Shown here piece after piece: positions 43,434 through 53,683 of a stretch of DNA of 64,000 nucleotides. Origin of the DNA: Paenibacillus sp. MBLB1832 (GTDB taxonomy: Bacteria; Bacillota; Bacilli; Paenibacillales; NBRC-103111); assembly GCF_032271945.1 (NCBI RefSeq), contig NZ_CP130319.1, positions 1,383,001-1,447,000 of the forward strand. Reading direction: 5' to 3'. The translations under genes were made by a program, and so were the position numbers. Numbering within the stretch: the first letter of the stretch is position 1; each line of letters starts with the position of its first letter. Under the pieces are notes generated by a model that was given only the letters and a program-made list of their open reading frames with translations, was not told the DNA's origin and searched no databases.

Positions 43434-45743
43434 TTGAAACCAGGTAATGAGCTGGATAGGGTAAGAAAGAGACTATTCAACCGCCGCTCCTTTCTGCACC
43501 GTATGATTTATTCGTCCTTAATTGCGACAGTTATCGCTACATTAGCCGTTGGCCTTGGCAGCTATTGGTATTCGGCTTCAGTCCTGCAGAAGGAAATTAG
43601 CCGAGCCAACTCCAACGTCCTTCAATCGTCAGCTCAAGCTATTGATCAGAAGCTGCAAAGCATACAGAATGCTGCCTTACAGATGCTGTCGGTCTACCCT
43701 TACAGTAATAACTTAGACGACAACTTGTCTCAGAACGACGCCAGTCTCACTTATAGTCTTTCGGCATCTTTGAACGCCTTCAAAAATAATAATCGCGATG
43801 TTGCGGATGTCTCTCTTTATATTCGTAATCGGTTTCTTTTGTCAGGCGCATATGGAGGTTATCGAACGGAAAGCTTAATCGATCGTCATCTCTTTGAGGA
43901 CAGGTTACATGCTGGCAAGGGACTGCAATGGGTATTCGGACAGTACCGAATGACTCCGAATGCTCAATATTCCGGCATATCACTTATGATCAGTATCCCT
44001 CTTTCTGTAAGTGATCCGATTGGGATGCTAATTGTAAATGTGAATTCACAACTTTTTGCGGACACTCTTGCCAGATCAAGGCTTTACAAAGATGAAGTGC
44101 TCGCCATCATGGATGCCGGGAGGAATGTTGTTGCCACAACTTCCAATCGTTTGTCAGCCGAACAACTCAAGTCCATTGATGAGCTTGCGCCTCATCCAGA
44201 AGGGAACTACTACACCGATCCGTACAACGGGATTCGGTATTTGGTGAGCTCCACCAAATCGCCTCTCTACAACTGGAGCTACATCGATTTAATTCCGGTA
44301 AGTGAGCTAAATGCCAAGTCCCATGGAATTGCGAATGTAACCATCCTTATATCAATCGTCTTCATCTTGATTGGACTTGTATCTGTGGTCCTCCAAGCAA
44401 GAAAGGCTTATCGACCGATTCGATCCCTGCTTCACAGTATTAAGGACGGTCAAACGGCTGGAGATACAGAAGAACTAGCGGATGTCGAGCGACGTTGGTT
44501 AGACATGAAGAAGCAGACGGAGACGTACATGGAGCAGCTGCATGGGCAACTTCCAATTCTGCAGGAAACGTTCTCCTTGCAGCTCATTCAAGGGCTTTAC
44601 CTTCATTATTCTAAAGATGAATTGGATAATCAGTTGAGAAAATATCAGATTCCTGTTCAAGCCAGACATCAGTTATTTCTATTAACGTATGATCTGCCTC
44701 TAATGGAAACGAACCGTTATAAGGAGTCCGATCGTGATCTGATTATTTTCGCAATAAGAAATATTGTTCATGAAATGATGCACAGTTACTCAATCAGTGG
44801 AATCATTGTAAATTTACTGAATCAGCATATCGCGATCTGGCTGTGGGATCATTCCGAACGGATGGAGTCTGACGGACGAATGGGCTTTGTGGAAGAGACC
44901 AGGCGTATTGTCGCCAATTTGCTTAAGTTGCAAGTCACGGCCACGGTAACGGGCGTAACGGAACAAGTATCGGCTCTCCACGAAATGTTCTTGTCAGCCC
45001 AGGCAACCCTACGCTCGCGCATTGTAATCGGGGCGAATCAGACGATACAGGATAAAGGGATATGGCAGGATGTTCATCCAACTTCCTATCCGCTTGATCT
45101 CGAGCTACAGTACGAAAGTGCCCTGCGTCAAGGGGATTTGGAGAAAGCAGAGCATGCATTGGAGCAATTCAGTATTCGTCTTCAGTCCTCTCAAGTTGGA
45201 TTCGAACGAGTGCGCATTTTGTATACGCAGCTACTCGCCAGCACCCTGCGTGTTGCTTACTCGAGCGGGTATCAGGTACTGGATGACTGGAAGATGACCG
45301 ATCCTTATTCGGAGATGAATAAGCTCCAGAAGTTTGAGGATGTGAATAGATGGATTGTTCAGCACTTTGCCAGACCGATCACCACCTATATACTGAACGT
45401 CAGGGACCGTCAATACGTGGATGCCATTCAGCAAGTCGTTGAGTTCATACACAAGAATTATCAACACGATATTTCGCTTGAGCAATGTGCCGAGCTATGC
45501 GGACTCAGTACGCAGTATCTGAGCAAGCTCTTCAAAAACACCATGGAGACTTCGTTTATTGATTACCTAACGGACGTTCGAATTAACCGGGCGAAGCAGT
45601 TATTGAGAGAAACCGATTTGTCCGTACAAGAGATCGCCGCTCAGATCGGCTACTTACCGCAAAATTTTTTCCGAGTGTTTAAGAAATGGGAACAGATGAC
45701 TCCTGGACAGTACCGGGAGGATTATCTTAAAAATGTAGAGTAA
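43434..45743 (+). CDS. membrane-anchored AraC-family regulator with extracellular sensor
   Basis: 769 residues. A transmembrane segment at about 24-46 and a second near 300-320 enclose a Cache-like extracellular sensor domain. A HAMP-like stretch, a middle cytoplasmic region and a C-terminal AraC HTH pair follow (ISLEQCAELCGLSTQYLSKL, then QEIAAQIGYLPQNFFRVFKK). The start is TTG at 43434 with GGGGGGTG 6 bases upstream. Such one-component proteins bind sugars outside and activate neighbouring LplB/YtcP/LplA genes, which begin 184 bases downstream. Confidence 0.9.
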   Translation: MKPGNELDRVRKRLFNRRSFLHRMIYSSLIATVIATLAVGLGSYWYSASVLQKEISRANSNVLQSSAQAIDQKLQSIQNAALQMLSVYPYSNNLDDNLSQNDASLTYSLSASLNAFKNNNRDVADVSLYIRNRFLLSGAYGGYRTESLIDRHLFEDRLHAGKGLQWVFGQYRMTPNAQYSGISLMISIPLSVSDPIGMLIVNVNSQLFADTLARSRLYKDEVLAIMDAGRNVVATTSNRLSAEQLKSIDELAPHPEGNYYTDPYNGIRYLVSSTKSPLYNWSYIDLIPVSELNAKSHGIANVTILISIVFILIGLVSVVLQARKAYRPIRSLLHSIKDGQTAGDTEELADVERRWLDMKKQTETYMEQLHGQLPILQETFSLQLIQGLYLHYSKDELDNQLRKYQIPVQARHQLFLLTYDLPLMETNRYKESDRDLIIFAIRNIVHEMMHSYSISGIIVNLLNQHIAIWLWDHSERMESDGRMGFVEETRRIVANLLKLQVTATVTGVTEQVSALHEMFLSAQATLRSRIVIGANQTIQDKGIWQDVHPTSYPLDLELQYESALRQGDLEKAEHALEQFSIRLQSSQVGFERVRILYTQLLASTLRVAYSSGYQVLDDWKMTDPYSEMNKLQKFEDVNRWIVQHFARPITTYILNVRDRQYVDAIQQVVEFIHKNYQHDISLEQCAELCGLSTQYLSKLFKNTMETSFIDYLTDVRINRAKQLLRETDLSVQEIAAQIGYLPQNFFRVFKKWEQMTPGQYREDYLKNVE

Positions 45744-45752
45744 CAAAATCGG

Positions 45753-45791
45753 CCCTCGAGCGCGGAAATTCTGCGAATCGAGGGCTTTTTG
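45753..45791 (+). terminator. terminator after the AraC sensor gene
   Basis: GCCCTCGA (45753-45760) pairs with TCGAGGGC (45779-45786), with additional inner CGC/GCG pairing, followed by TTTTT. Confidence 0.82.
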
Positions 45792-45927
45792 CTCATCTCC
45801 TTTTTTGCGTATTCCTAGATGTGATTAATAAATGGGAATGAAAAATCGCAAGTTGCTCTATACTTTCCGCACCCGCTACCATTAGGCTATCAACCGACAA
45901 GCAAGTGGAGAGGAGGTGGGGACGAAG

Positions 45928-46887
45928 ATGAATAACGTAGTCGAAGAGAAGTTCGCAACACCTGATAAGCGTTCGGCGTCAATGCCAGGATTTGTTCAAA
46001 TGCTTATTAGAGACTATCGACTGTATGTGTTAGCGTCACCGGGATTGTTGTTTTTCCTTATATTCAAGTACGTGCCCATGTGGGGGTTGTTACTCGCCTT
46101 TAAGGACTATTCGCCCTATATGGGCTTCTGGGAAAGTAAGTGGGTAGGCTTTAAGTATTTCGAAGAGTTGTTTCGCAATACGGACTTTCCATTGCTTTTC
46201 CGAAATACGTTTGCGATCAGCCTCATGAATATTTTTCTGTTCTTTCCGTTGCCGATCATACTTGCACTCCTCCTGAACGAGGTCAAGAAGCAAGTGTTCA
46301 AGCGAGTCGTTCAGACGCTCATTTATTTGCCTCACTTCATCAGTTGGGTCGTGATCGTCGGGATATGCTACTTGTTGTTTAGCCAAGGAGACGGCGTTGT
46401 AAACAAATTGCTTGTTGAGGCAGGCTATTCTAAGATCAACTTTCTTTCCAATCCGGACACGTTCTGGTTCATGCTGACCACACAATCAATCTGGAAGGAA
46501 GCGGGATGGGGGACTATTATCTTTCTGGCAGCGCTAAGCGGCATCAATCCCGAGCTGTACGAGTCGGCCCAGATCGATGGTGCGAATCGCTGGAAGCAAG
46601 CAGTCCACATTACCCTCCCAGGCATTCGGTCTATAATTGTGATCCTGCTTATTCTACGAATGGGATCCATTCTTGAAGTAGGCTTCGAGCACATTTATTT
46701 AATGACGAGCTCCCCGGTATCTCATGTTGCGGATGTGTTCGATACGTATGCCTATCGAAGCGGGGTGCAGAACGGACGGTTCAGCTTCGCGACAGCCGTC
46801 GGTATTTTCAAGTCAATGATTGGTCTTGTATTGGTAGTGCTTGCGAATAAGCTTAGCAAGCGCTTTGGAGAGGAGGGCATCTACTGA
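45928..46887 (+). CDS. ABC permease, LplB family
   Basis: 319 residues, six predicted membrane helices. The LplB group is recognised by the KYVPMWGLLLAFKDYSPYMG segment after the first helix; the EAA loop is YESAQIDGANRWKQA. The ATG at 45928 is used; an in-frame GTG at 45916 sits 2 bases after the AGGAGG. It shares one base with the next permease gene. It probably imports oligosaccharides made by the secreted enzymes of this locus. Confidence 0.92.
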   Translation: MNNVVEEKFATPDKRSASMPGFVQMLIRDYRLYVLASPGLLFFLIFKYVPMWGLLLAFKDYSPYMGFWESKWVGFKYFEELFRNTDFPLLFRNTFAISLMNIFLFFPLPIILALLLNEVKKQVFKRVVQTLIYLPHFISWVVIVGICYLLFSQGDGVVNKLLVEAGYSKINFLSNPDTFWFMLTTQSIWKEAGWGTIIFLAALSGINPELYESAQIDGANRWKQAVHITLPGIRSIIVILLILRMGSILEVGFEHIYLMTSSPVSHVADVFDTYAYRSGVQNGRFSFATAVGIFKSMIGLVLVVLANKLSKRFGEEGIY

Positions 46888-47768
46888 TGAAAGCAAAGGC
46901 CAGTTCAAGGGTTGCGGATAGCCTCATCTATCTAATGCTTACACTCGTTACATTAATCACGTTTCTTCCTTTTCTCTACATTTTCTTCGTCTCCTTCACA
47001 GATGCTCAGGAGTTCCATACGAAATCGATTATTCTGATTCCCGAGAAGTGGAGCCTATCCTCCTACCGCTATATCATGTCAACGAAAATGTTTATCCGCT
47101 CCCTGGGTGTCAGCGGGCTTCTCGCCGTGGTAGGGTCCGTGATCGGACTCGCCATAAGTAATACACTCGCTTATACGTTATCCCGCAAGCGACTGCTTGG
47201 TCGCAAGTATTTGTTGATGGGCATTGTATTTACGATGCTCTTCAGCGCCGGCATGATTCCTAATTACATTCTAGTCAAGAACCTCGGACTGATGAACACC
47301 ATATGGGCGTTAATTCTACCGGCGTTGACTGGAGGCTGGAATATCATTCTGATGAAAAGCTTCTTCGAGGAAATTCCGGCGGAGCTTGAAGATGCGGGAA
47401 GGATCGACGGCTGCTCGGACTTCGGTATTTATTTCCGCATTATGCTTCCGTTGTCCTTACCCTCATTAGCGGCCTTCGGTCTATTCTACGCCGTCGGCTA
47501 TTGGAATACGTATTTTGCCGGTGTTCTCTACATAAGCAACGAGACGCTTCGTCCCATGCAGGTCGTTCTGCAAATGATGCTCATTCAAGCCTCCACGCTA
47601 GTGGGCAACGCGAGTATCGCAAATGAGCTTCAAGCCGAGCAACAGCTTCCTCCAGAGACAATCAAGATGGCTGCGGTCATTATCTCGACCTTGCCTATCC
47701 TGATGGTGTATCCATTCTTGCAGAGGTACTTCGTTCAAGGCTTGACTCTGGGTTCAGTGAAGGGGTAA
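46887..47768 (+). CDS. ABC permease, YtcP/LplC family
   Basis: 293 residues, six predicted helices, EAA loop EDAGRIDGCSDFGIYFRI and the YtcP-type ending GLTLGSVKG. The ATG overlaps the stop of the LplB-type gene (TGATGA), so the two subunits are coupled in translation. Confidence 0.92.
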   Translation: MKAKASSRVADSLIYLMLTLVTLITFLPFLYIFFVSFTDAQEFHTKSIILIPEKWSLSSYRYIMSTKMFIRSLGVSGLLAVVGSVIGLAISNTLAYTLSRKRLLGRKYLLMGIVFTMLFSAGMIPNYILVKNLGLMNTIWALILPALTGGWNIILMKSFFEEIPAELEDAGRIDGCSDFGIYFRIMLPLSLPSLAAFGLFYAVGYWNTYFAGVLYISNETLRPMQVVLQMMLIQASTLVGNASIANELQAEQQLPPETIKMAAVIISTLPILMVYPFLQRYFVQGLTLGSVKG

Positions 47769-47877
47769 GGAGTCAGGAATTCGAAAAGGAGTTGAGGAAC
47801 GCGTAATTAGGTTCGCCGCCACGGGTCTTGTATCACGAAGTCGGAACAACCATAATAGTCTTGGGAGGGTTATAAAC

Positions 47878-49422
47878 ATGAGAAATTGGAGTACGAAGTT
47901 TCTGACAGGCTCGATCACAATCGCTTTGGCGGCTACAGTGGCAGGTTGCGGGTCTAGTAATCAATCGGGCACGGGTGCTTCCGCTTCCCCGCAGGCTACG
48001 AAGGCAGCCAGCAAGGAGCCCATTGCCATTAAAATCTTGACTACAACCTATGCAGAAGCGCCACCTACAGACGTGGAAGCCATCAAGAAGCTTAATGAAA
48101 AATTTAATGTCAAGCTGTCATTCGAATATGCGCCTGTTAACGGCTATCAAGAAAAGTTGAACGCGCTTCTCGCTTCCAACGATCTGCCGGATGTAACCTT
48201 AGTCTGGGACCTGAATGGTGTTCAGAGCTACGCCAATGCCGCCAAGCAGGGTGCGTTCTGGGAGCTGACTCCGTACATTAAGAATTACTCGAATTTGGCC
48301 AAATATGATACTGCGATTTACAAAGGTCTATTATTCGAAGGGAAAACGTACGGCATTCCGCGCGTTCGTCCGCTTGATGGCCATCGCTCCCTTGTGATCC
48401 GTCAGGACTGGCTCGATAAGCTCGGATTGAAGGTTCCGCAGAATATGGATGAATTGTGGAAAGTCATGGATGCGTTCACGAATAATGATCCAGACGGAAA
48501 CGGTAAGAAAGATACGTACGCCGTAGGTGCTACAGGAGAAGGTGGTTTTGCTAATTCCTACACCATTATGTTCGGAACAAGCGATAAGTGGACGTTGGAT
48601 GGGAAAGGCGGTATTATTCCTTCCTTCCTTACTCCTCAATTCCGACAAGGGATAGAATACTGGAGCAAGGCGTTTAAGGCAGGCTTCCTACCTCAAGATT
48701 TACCTATTCTGAAATCAAGCCAGGGCAAGGATCAGATGGTTCAAGGGAAAGCCGGTATTGCCTTTGGCAATGTGAACGATTCCTTTGGCTATAATCAGAT
48801 TATTCAGAAGACCGACCCTAAGGCAAAATTCGTATCTTACGAGCTGCCAGCCGCTCCCGACGGTAAGCGTTATTATGATAAGGCGTCCGGTTCCTTTGGT
48901 CAGATGGTTATTAATAAGAAGAGCGTGAATGAAGAGAAACTTAAGAAAATTCTGGAAATCTATGACTACACAGCAACGAAGGAAGGCTATTTCTTGACGG
49001 CTTATGGCATACAAGACGTCGATTACAAGACAACATCCTTGCCTTTCTTGGTGACGCAAACGGAAGAAGGGAAGAAGAAGTACACCTCCAACTCCTCGCA
49101 ATGGTTGTCGGGCATCTTTAATAAATATTCCCGTGGCGAGTCGTCAGGCATGACTGACGAGGAAATCAAGCATAATTATCAGGTGATCGACGCAATTGCT
49201 CCGAACTCGTACCCGGACCCAAGTGCCGGTCTGGTCTCCCCGACAGGACTAGAGAAAGGCGCAGACTGGACGAAGAAGCTGCAGGACGGTGTTATGAACG
49301 TAGTCATCGGCAAGAGCAACATGGACGACTTCGACAAGCTGGTGAAATCGTTTAAGGACGATTCGGCTTACCAAAAATATATTGCGGAAATGAATGCAGG
49401 CTACAAAGCGAATCAAAAATAA
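47878..49422 (+). CDS. ABC solute-binding lipoprotein, LplA/YtcQ family
   Basis: 514 residues. Signal peptide with lipobox TVAGC (Cys24), then a Ser/Ala linker and a large sugar-binding fold of the LplA type, which is longer than family 1 sugar-binding proteins. GGGAGGG precedes the ATG. It follows the two permease genes, the standard order for this importer type, and is followed by a terminator. As with the importer in region 1, no ATPase gene is present. Confidence 0.92.
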   Translation: MRNWSTKFLTGSITIALAATVAGCGSSNQSGTGASASPQATKAASKEPIAIKILTTTYAEAPPTDVEAIKKLNEKFNVKLSFEYAPVNGYQEKLNALLASNDLPDVTLVWDLNGVQSYANAAKQGAFWELTPYIKNYSNLAKYDTAIYKGLLFEGKTYGIPRVRPLDGHRSLVIRQDWLDKLGLKVPQNMDELWKVMDAFTNNDPDGNGKKDTYAVGATGEGGFANSYTIMFGTSDKWTLDGKGGIIPSFLTPQFRQGIEYWSKAFKAGFLPQDLPILKSSQGKDQMVQGKAGIAFGNVNDSFGYNQIIQKTDPKAKFVSYELPAAPDGKRYYDKASGSFGQMVINKKSVNEEKLKKILEIYDYTATKEGYFLTAYGIQDVDYKTTSLPFLVTQTEEGKKKYTSNSSQWLSGIFNKYSRGESSGMTDEEIKHNYQVIDAIAPNSYPDPSAGLVSPTGLEKGADWTKKLQDGVMNVVIGKSNMDDFDKLVKSFKDDSAYQKYIAEMNAGYKANQK

Positions 49423-49441
49423 GGAATGCAGGTATTATGCT

Positions 49442-49475
49442 AGCCCGCGGTAACTCCTACCGCGGGCTTCATTAT
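49442..49475 (+). terminator. terminator after the LplA-type gene
   Basis: Perfect 11-bp stem AGCCCGCGGTA (49442-49452) with 49458-49468, then TCATTATAAAT. The remaining 136 bp to the next gene show nothing clear. Confidence 0.7.
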
Positions 49476-49611
49476 AAATGATTGAAGAAGAGGATACGGG
49501 TTGTATTCGGACAACACAGCTGGTGCCGCCGGCGGAGTATGCAGTGATCAATAATCCAAAAACTGAGTATTTTTCTGTATGTACGATTCTCTTAACTTGG
49601 ATTATCCTTAA

Positions 49612-51543
49612 ATGAACTATTACCCCATGCAGGAGGTTTCATTTGCTGTGAATGTAGCATTCGAACAGATTGCCTGTTACTTACGCGAGGAAGACCCATC
49701 CTTGGTAGAATCTATTGTTATAAAAGCGCAGTTGGCGCTCAAAGGTAAACAGGTACTGCCAGGAACTCAAGGAAAATTGGAATATATCGGTAGTCCGCCA
49801 GATTGGACTCACAATAAGTTTAATGATAAGGGCTATGTTTGGACATTAAATCGGATGCAGCATTGGCGCACTTTGGCGCAGGCTTATCTTCTAACCGGTG
49901 AGCAATCTTACGTGGAATGTATAAGAAGAGAACTTGCAGACTGGATAGCTAGAAACCCGTGTCCTCCGATTCCTGAACATGCGGAGGAAGCTGCAGTGCT
50001 TTTCAATGGGCTAGATGGGTGGCGGCAGTTAGAAGTTGGCTTTCGAATGTGTGAGGTATGGCCATTCGTTCTTACGGTTCTAAAAGGGATCCCAGGCTTC
50101 CTTGACATGTTGGAGGAGCAAGTAAAAGACGTCGTAAGGCAACACGGAGTTGTTCTTCGGCAAATTAGCCCCATGTTGTTCCCGAATGCCGATCATAATT
50201 TTTACTTTACGCAGATGGCGGGGCTATTATCGGTTTCTATCCTCTATCCGGATTTGCCTGACGCCAAAGAATGGCGTAAATTTGCGCTGGATGAGCTGGA
50301 TCGGGGTCTGGTTCGCCAATTCACAGCGGAGGGAGGGCAGGTAGAAGGCTGCCCGCATTACCATAATGCCGTGATCAGTCACCTAAGCAAAGTTGTATAC
50401 CATGCGATGCGAAGTGATATCACTTTTTCACCGTTCTTTCTGAAGCGGATGAAGCTCGCTGTCGATTATGCGGTACAGACCTGTCGGCCAACTGGAGCAG
50501 CGGTTCCGTGGGGTGATTCGGACCCCGATGAGTACCCTGGTGAAATAGCTTGGATTGGAGCGTTGATATACGGCACGCATAAACAGTTGCAAATTGTGCA
50601 AGGATTAATGGGCAGAGCAAGATCGACTTCTATGGCAAACAAGCTCTTCTTCCACTATCCCGAACTGTTCCATCTTCTCCGTGACAGCGATCAAACGGAA
50701 GAACCAGGGAATAGGGAGGAACCTCCCAGATTGTACTGGCACAAGGAGTTAAAGCAGGTTACGATGCGATCGGACTGGTCAAGGGAGGCATACAGCGTTT
50801 TCTTCGCATGTCGGCTGCCTGTTTACAACAGCCATGCGCATGTAGACCCAGCGAGCTTCGATTTCACAGCATTAGGCAAAGCACTTGTAATCGATCCGGG
50901 GCGTTATGGATATTGGCGGGAGCCGGAGCGACGTCATTTTAAATCCGGTTCCTGGCATAATACAATTTTGATTAACGGTAATGAGCCGTTTGAGTATGTG
51001 GATTCGTGGACATTCGGACCCCAGGAATCGGGGTGGATTGAAGGCTGTGAGGATGATGGAGAATGGTTAAGAGCCTCTGCCGTTCATTATAGCTACAAGC
51101 CTTCAGTCCATAGACGCGAGTTGGTCCTAGTGCCAGGTCGCTTTCTGGCGGTTTTGGACACCTTGACCGGTCTTCAGCATGAGGATATTGTGTCGCAGTA
51201 TTGGCACCTTGATGCAGAAGACGTCCGCTGGGATGATACGGAGCAGATGGCGGCATCGTTCAACAAGGATGTAAACGTTGCGGTTTACTCCAGCGGAGGC
51301 TTAAAAGGGGAGTTACTTCCCGGTCTAATCTCGGAAGCGATGGACCATTCTCGGCCTTCTGTACGACTGGAGTTGACTGATGTCGCAAATACGAAGCCGA
51401 CCCGACGCTATGCTACTATTATTGTGCCTTATCGTGGTCAGGACCGACCACTATGCAAGGTACAGTTGCATGAGACAGGAGAGAATGCTGGTTGTGTTGT
51501 TGCCTATAAAGGCGAGTTGATTCATCTACCACTACAGGGATGA
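49612..51543 (+). CDS. heparinase II/III-family polysaccharide lyase
   Basis: 643 residues, no signal peptide. The N-terminal alpha/alpha toroid (to about 350) has LFPNADHNFYFTQMAGLL and EGCPHYHNAVI, whose Asn, His and Tyr resemble lyase active-site residues. The C-terminal beta-sandwich (from about 375) is the heparinase II/III domain, with YNSHAHVDPASFDFTALGK and SGSWHNTILING. Such enzymes cleave uronic-acid polysaccharides or oligosaccharides by beta-elimination. The start is uncertain: the ATG at 49612 has no binding site, whereas AGGAGG at 49631 points to a GTG at 49648. Cytoplasmic location suggests oligosaccharide lyase activity. Confidence 0.83.
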   Translation: MNYYPMQEVSFAVNVAFEQIACYLREEDPSLVESIVIKAQLALKGKQVLPGTQGKLEYIGSPPDWTHNKFNDKGYVWTLNRMQHWRTLAQAYLLTGEQSYVECIRRELADWIARNPCPPIPEHAEEAAVLFNGLDGWRQLEVGFRMCEVWPFVLTVLKGIPGFLDMLEEQVKDVVRQHGVVLRQISPMLFPNADHNFYFTQMAGLLSVSILYPDLPDAKEWRKFALDELDRGLVRQFTAEGGQVEGCPHYHNAVISHLSKVVYHAMRSDITFSPFFLKRMKLAVDYAVQTCRPTGAAVPWGDSDPDEYPGEIAWIGALIYGTHKQLQIVQGLMGRARSTSMANKLFFHYPELFHLLRDSDQTEEPGNREEPPRLYWHKELKQVTMRSDWSREAYSVFFACRLPVYNSHAHVDPASFDFTALGKALVIDPGRYGYWREPERRHFKSGSWHNTILINGNEPFEYVDSWTFGPQESGWIEGCEDDGEWLRASAVHYSYKPSVHRRELVLVPGRFLAVLDTLTGLQHEDIVSQYWHLDAEDVRWDDTEQMAASFNKDVNVAVYSSGGLKGELLPGLISEAMDHSRPSVRLELTDVANTKPTRRYATIIVPYRGQDRPLCKVQLHETGENAGCVVAYKGELIHLPLQG

Positions 51544-51622
51544 GGATATTCTCTGTATTTGCGTGACAGCTTGGTATGTTAGAGTGGAGGTAAGGATTTC
51601 TGGATCGAGCAGGAGGGAATGC

Positions 51623-52528
51623 ATGAGCCTTGAAGGACCGATCGTACCCGGTGGAGATCCACGGTGGAATAGGGAAGTGGAGGAGCGGCTGAAGGAGTTT
51701 CCGATTCATATTCAACTGGATGAACCGATCACTCAGACGACGTGGCATCAACAGCCAGGTGTTGAGATTCATATCACAAGTGAAGGACGGGCAGCGTTCG
51801 TCTCGGGGGACCACTTCTGGGTTCAAAAGGCGAGGCGGGTGATCGTTCATCGAGGGGGCCAGCCCCACCGCTTCATCGGTCTTGCCGAGAAAACCTTCAA
51901 GCGTACGGTTGTTTGCTTCGATCCTGACGTGTGGATGGGATTATCCGAGAAGAACTTGTTGCCGCTCATGGCGCTAGACTGGCTGCGGGAGGGCGAGCCC
52001 TTACAGCTGGAACTGGACGTAGAGGCCTATGCTCGCATTCAGGAGCAAGCCCGTGTTATCGAGCAAGAGCTGCGGATGAAGTCAGAAGGCTGGAGGGAGC
52101 TTGGGCTCGCAAAGTTGCTGGAGATGGTCGTGCTCCTGAAGCGGATGTCCTCTCCTGTCTTCTCCAAACCCGAAGACGATCAGCAAGTATCTGCCCTGGT
52201 TCAACACAGTATCGAATACGCGCTTCAGCATCTCGAGGAGGAGTTGACGCTGGCGAGGATGGCCAAGCGATTCGCCATCAGCGAAGAGCATCTGACGCGC
52301 AGCTTCACGCGAGAGATCGGAACTAGCTTTCATCGCTTCCTCATCGCAGCTCGCATCTCGAAGAGCTGTGAGCTGATGACGGAGAAGCTGGGAATGCCAA
52401 TAAGCGACATTGCCTTGCAAGTTGGATACTCTACGCTCGCGCATTATAGCCATATGTTCAAGCAAATAACGGGTATGAGTCCGACCCAGTATCGCAAGGA
52501 ATGGACATCAAGTTTACGCAAATCTTAG
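51623..52528 (+). CDS. AraC-family transcriptional regulator
   Basis: 301 residues. An N-terminal cupin-like region (PGVEIHITSEGRAAFVSGD near residue 46, then VIVHRGGQPHRF) is followed by a helical linker and a C-terminal HTH pair (LARMAKRFAISEEHLTRSF, then ISDIALQVGYSTLAHYSHMFK). The ATG at 51623 with AGGAGGG 5 bases upstream is preferred to an upstream in-frame start at 51563. Its position suggests control of the downstream amidohydrolase, Rieske and GH105 genes. Confidence 0.88.
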   Translation: MSLEGPIVPGGDPRWNREVEERLKEFPIHIQLDEPITQTTWHQQPGVEIHITSEGRAAFVSGDHFWVQKARRVIVHRGGQPHRFIGLAEKTFKRTVVCFDPDVWMGLSEKNLLPLMALDWLREGEPLQLELDVEAYARIQEQARVIEQELRMKSEGWRELGLAKLLEMVVLLKRMSSPVFSKPEDDQQVSALVQHSIEYALQHLEEELTLARMAKRFAISEEHLTRSFTREIGTSFHRFLIAARISKSCELMTEKLGMPISDIALQVGYSTLAHYSHMFKQITGMSPTQYRKEWTSSLRKS

Positions 52529-52618
52529 GTCAATCGTGCGAAAGCGCTCCCTCCCTCGACTTGATACAATCGAAGTAGAAACGAGGGTTATCATTATGAT
52601 ACTAGAGGGAGTGCCGCT

Positions 52619-53668
52619 ATGATTATTGACTGCGACGTGCATCACGCCCGGAAGGATTCCCGGGAGCTTGCGGAATTTTTACCTGAGCCTTGGCGAAGCG
52701 AATTGTTGAAATATGGCGAACGGAGGCTGGATTCCGGCATTCTTCAGCAGGAAGGTGGAATGCGTGGTGATTCGTTCCCACCTGCAGGAGGCCCGCCAGG
52801 CGGGGATCCCGATTATCTGATCGAGCAGCTCCTTGATAAATACGAATATTCTTATGCGCTCCTCACCGGTTCGGGCCATCACATAACGGGCATTCCTGAT
52901 CCGGACTATGCCGCAGCTATGGTCTCGGCATGGAACGATCATACGATTAAGCATTGGCTTCCCAAAGATAAGCGGTTCAAAATGGCGCTCTGGGTCGCCC
53001 ACCAGGACCCCCTCTTGGCGGCCAAGGAGATCGAGCGTCTCGGCGATCACCCGGACATCGTAGCCGTCTGGTTCTCCTCGACAAGTCGGGTGTCGTTCGG
53101 CAATCGCTTCTTCTATCCGATCTACGAAGCGGCGGAGCGCAAAGGCCTTCCGATCGGCATTCACCCGGGCCAGGGCGGAGCGATGTTCGCGCAGGCTTCC
53201 CCAACGGCATCGGGGATTGCCCGCAGCTATCTGGAGTGGCATACGGGAGTCTCACAGATTTATATGGGCCACCTGACGAGCCTGCTCCTTGAGGGCGTGT
53301 TCGAGCGGTTCCCGAAGTTGCGCTTTTTCCTTGTCGAAGGAGGGGTGGCTTGGCTACCGCACTTGCTGTGGAGGATGGATGCTCATTATAAAGGGCTTCG
53401 TCAGCAAGCTCCTTGGCTGAAGCGACTGCCGAGCGAATATATAGCTGATCATGTACGGCTCACGACGCAGCCTCTAGAGGAGCCTCGCAAGCATGAGCAT
53501 CTCCACCAAATCTTCGATATGATCGATGCGGAGAATCTCTTGATGTTCGCGAGCGATTACCCGCATTGGGACTTCGATGAGCCTACGACCGTCGTGAAGA
53601 AGCTTCCGGCATCCGCTCGTCAGAAAATCATGCATGACAACGCCGCCGCCTTCTTTGGGCTGGGTTGA
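52619..53668 (+). CDS. amidohydrolase-2 family protein (ACMSD-type)
   Basis: 349 residues, TIM-barrel metal-dependent hydrolase/decarboxylase family. Metal-ligand candidates are the N-terminal DCDVHHA, the His of PIGIHPGQGG near residue 181, and the Asp of FASDYPHWDFD near residue 306. Relatives decarboxylate or hydrolyse small aromatic or lactone substrates. GAGGGAG precedes the ATG. The next gene, 15 bases away, is a Rieske protein; the pair in a polysaccharide locus is unusual. The substrate is unknown; a sugar lactone or an aromatic substituent on the polysaccharide are possibilities. Confidence 0.83.
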   Translation: MIIDCDVHHARKDSRELAEFLPEPWRSELLKYGERRLDSGILQQEGGMRGDSFPPAGGPPGGDPDYLIEQLLDKYEYSYALLTGSGHHITGIPDPDYAAAMVSAWNDHTIKHWLPKDKRFKMALWVAHQDPLLAAKEIERLGDHPDIVAVWFSSTSRVSFGNRFFYPIYEAAERKGLPIGIHPGQGGAMFAQASPTASGIARSYLEWHTGVSQIYMGHLTSLLLEGVFERFPKLRFFLVEGGVAWLPHLLWRMDAHYKGLRQQAPWLKRLPSEYIADHVRLTTQPLEEPRKHEHLHQIFDMIDAENLLMFASDYPHWDFDEPTTVVKKLPASARQKIMHDNAAAFFGLG

Positions 53669-53683
53669 AGGAGGAGATGGATA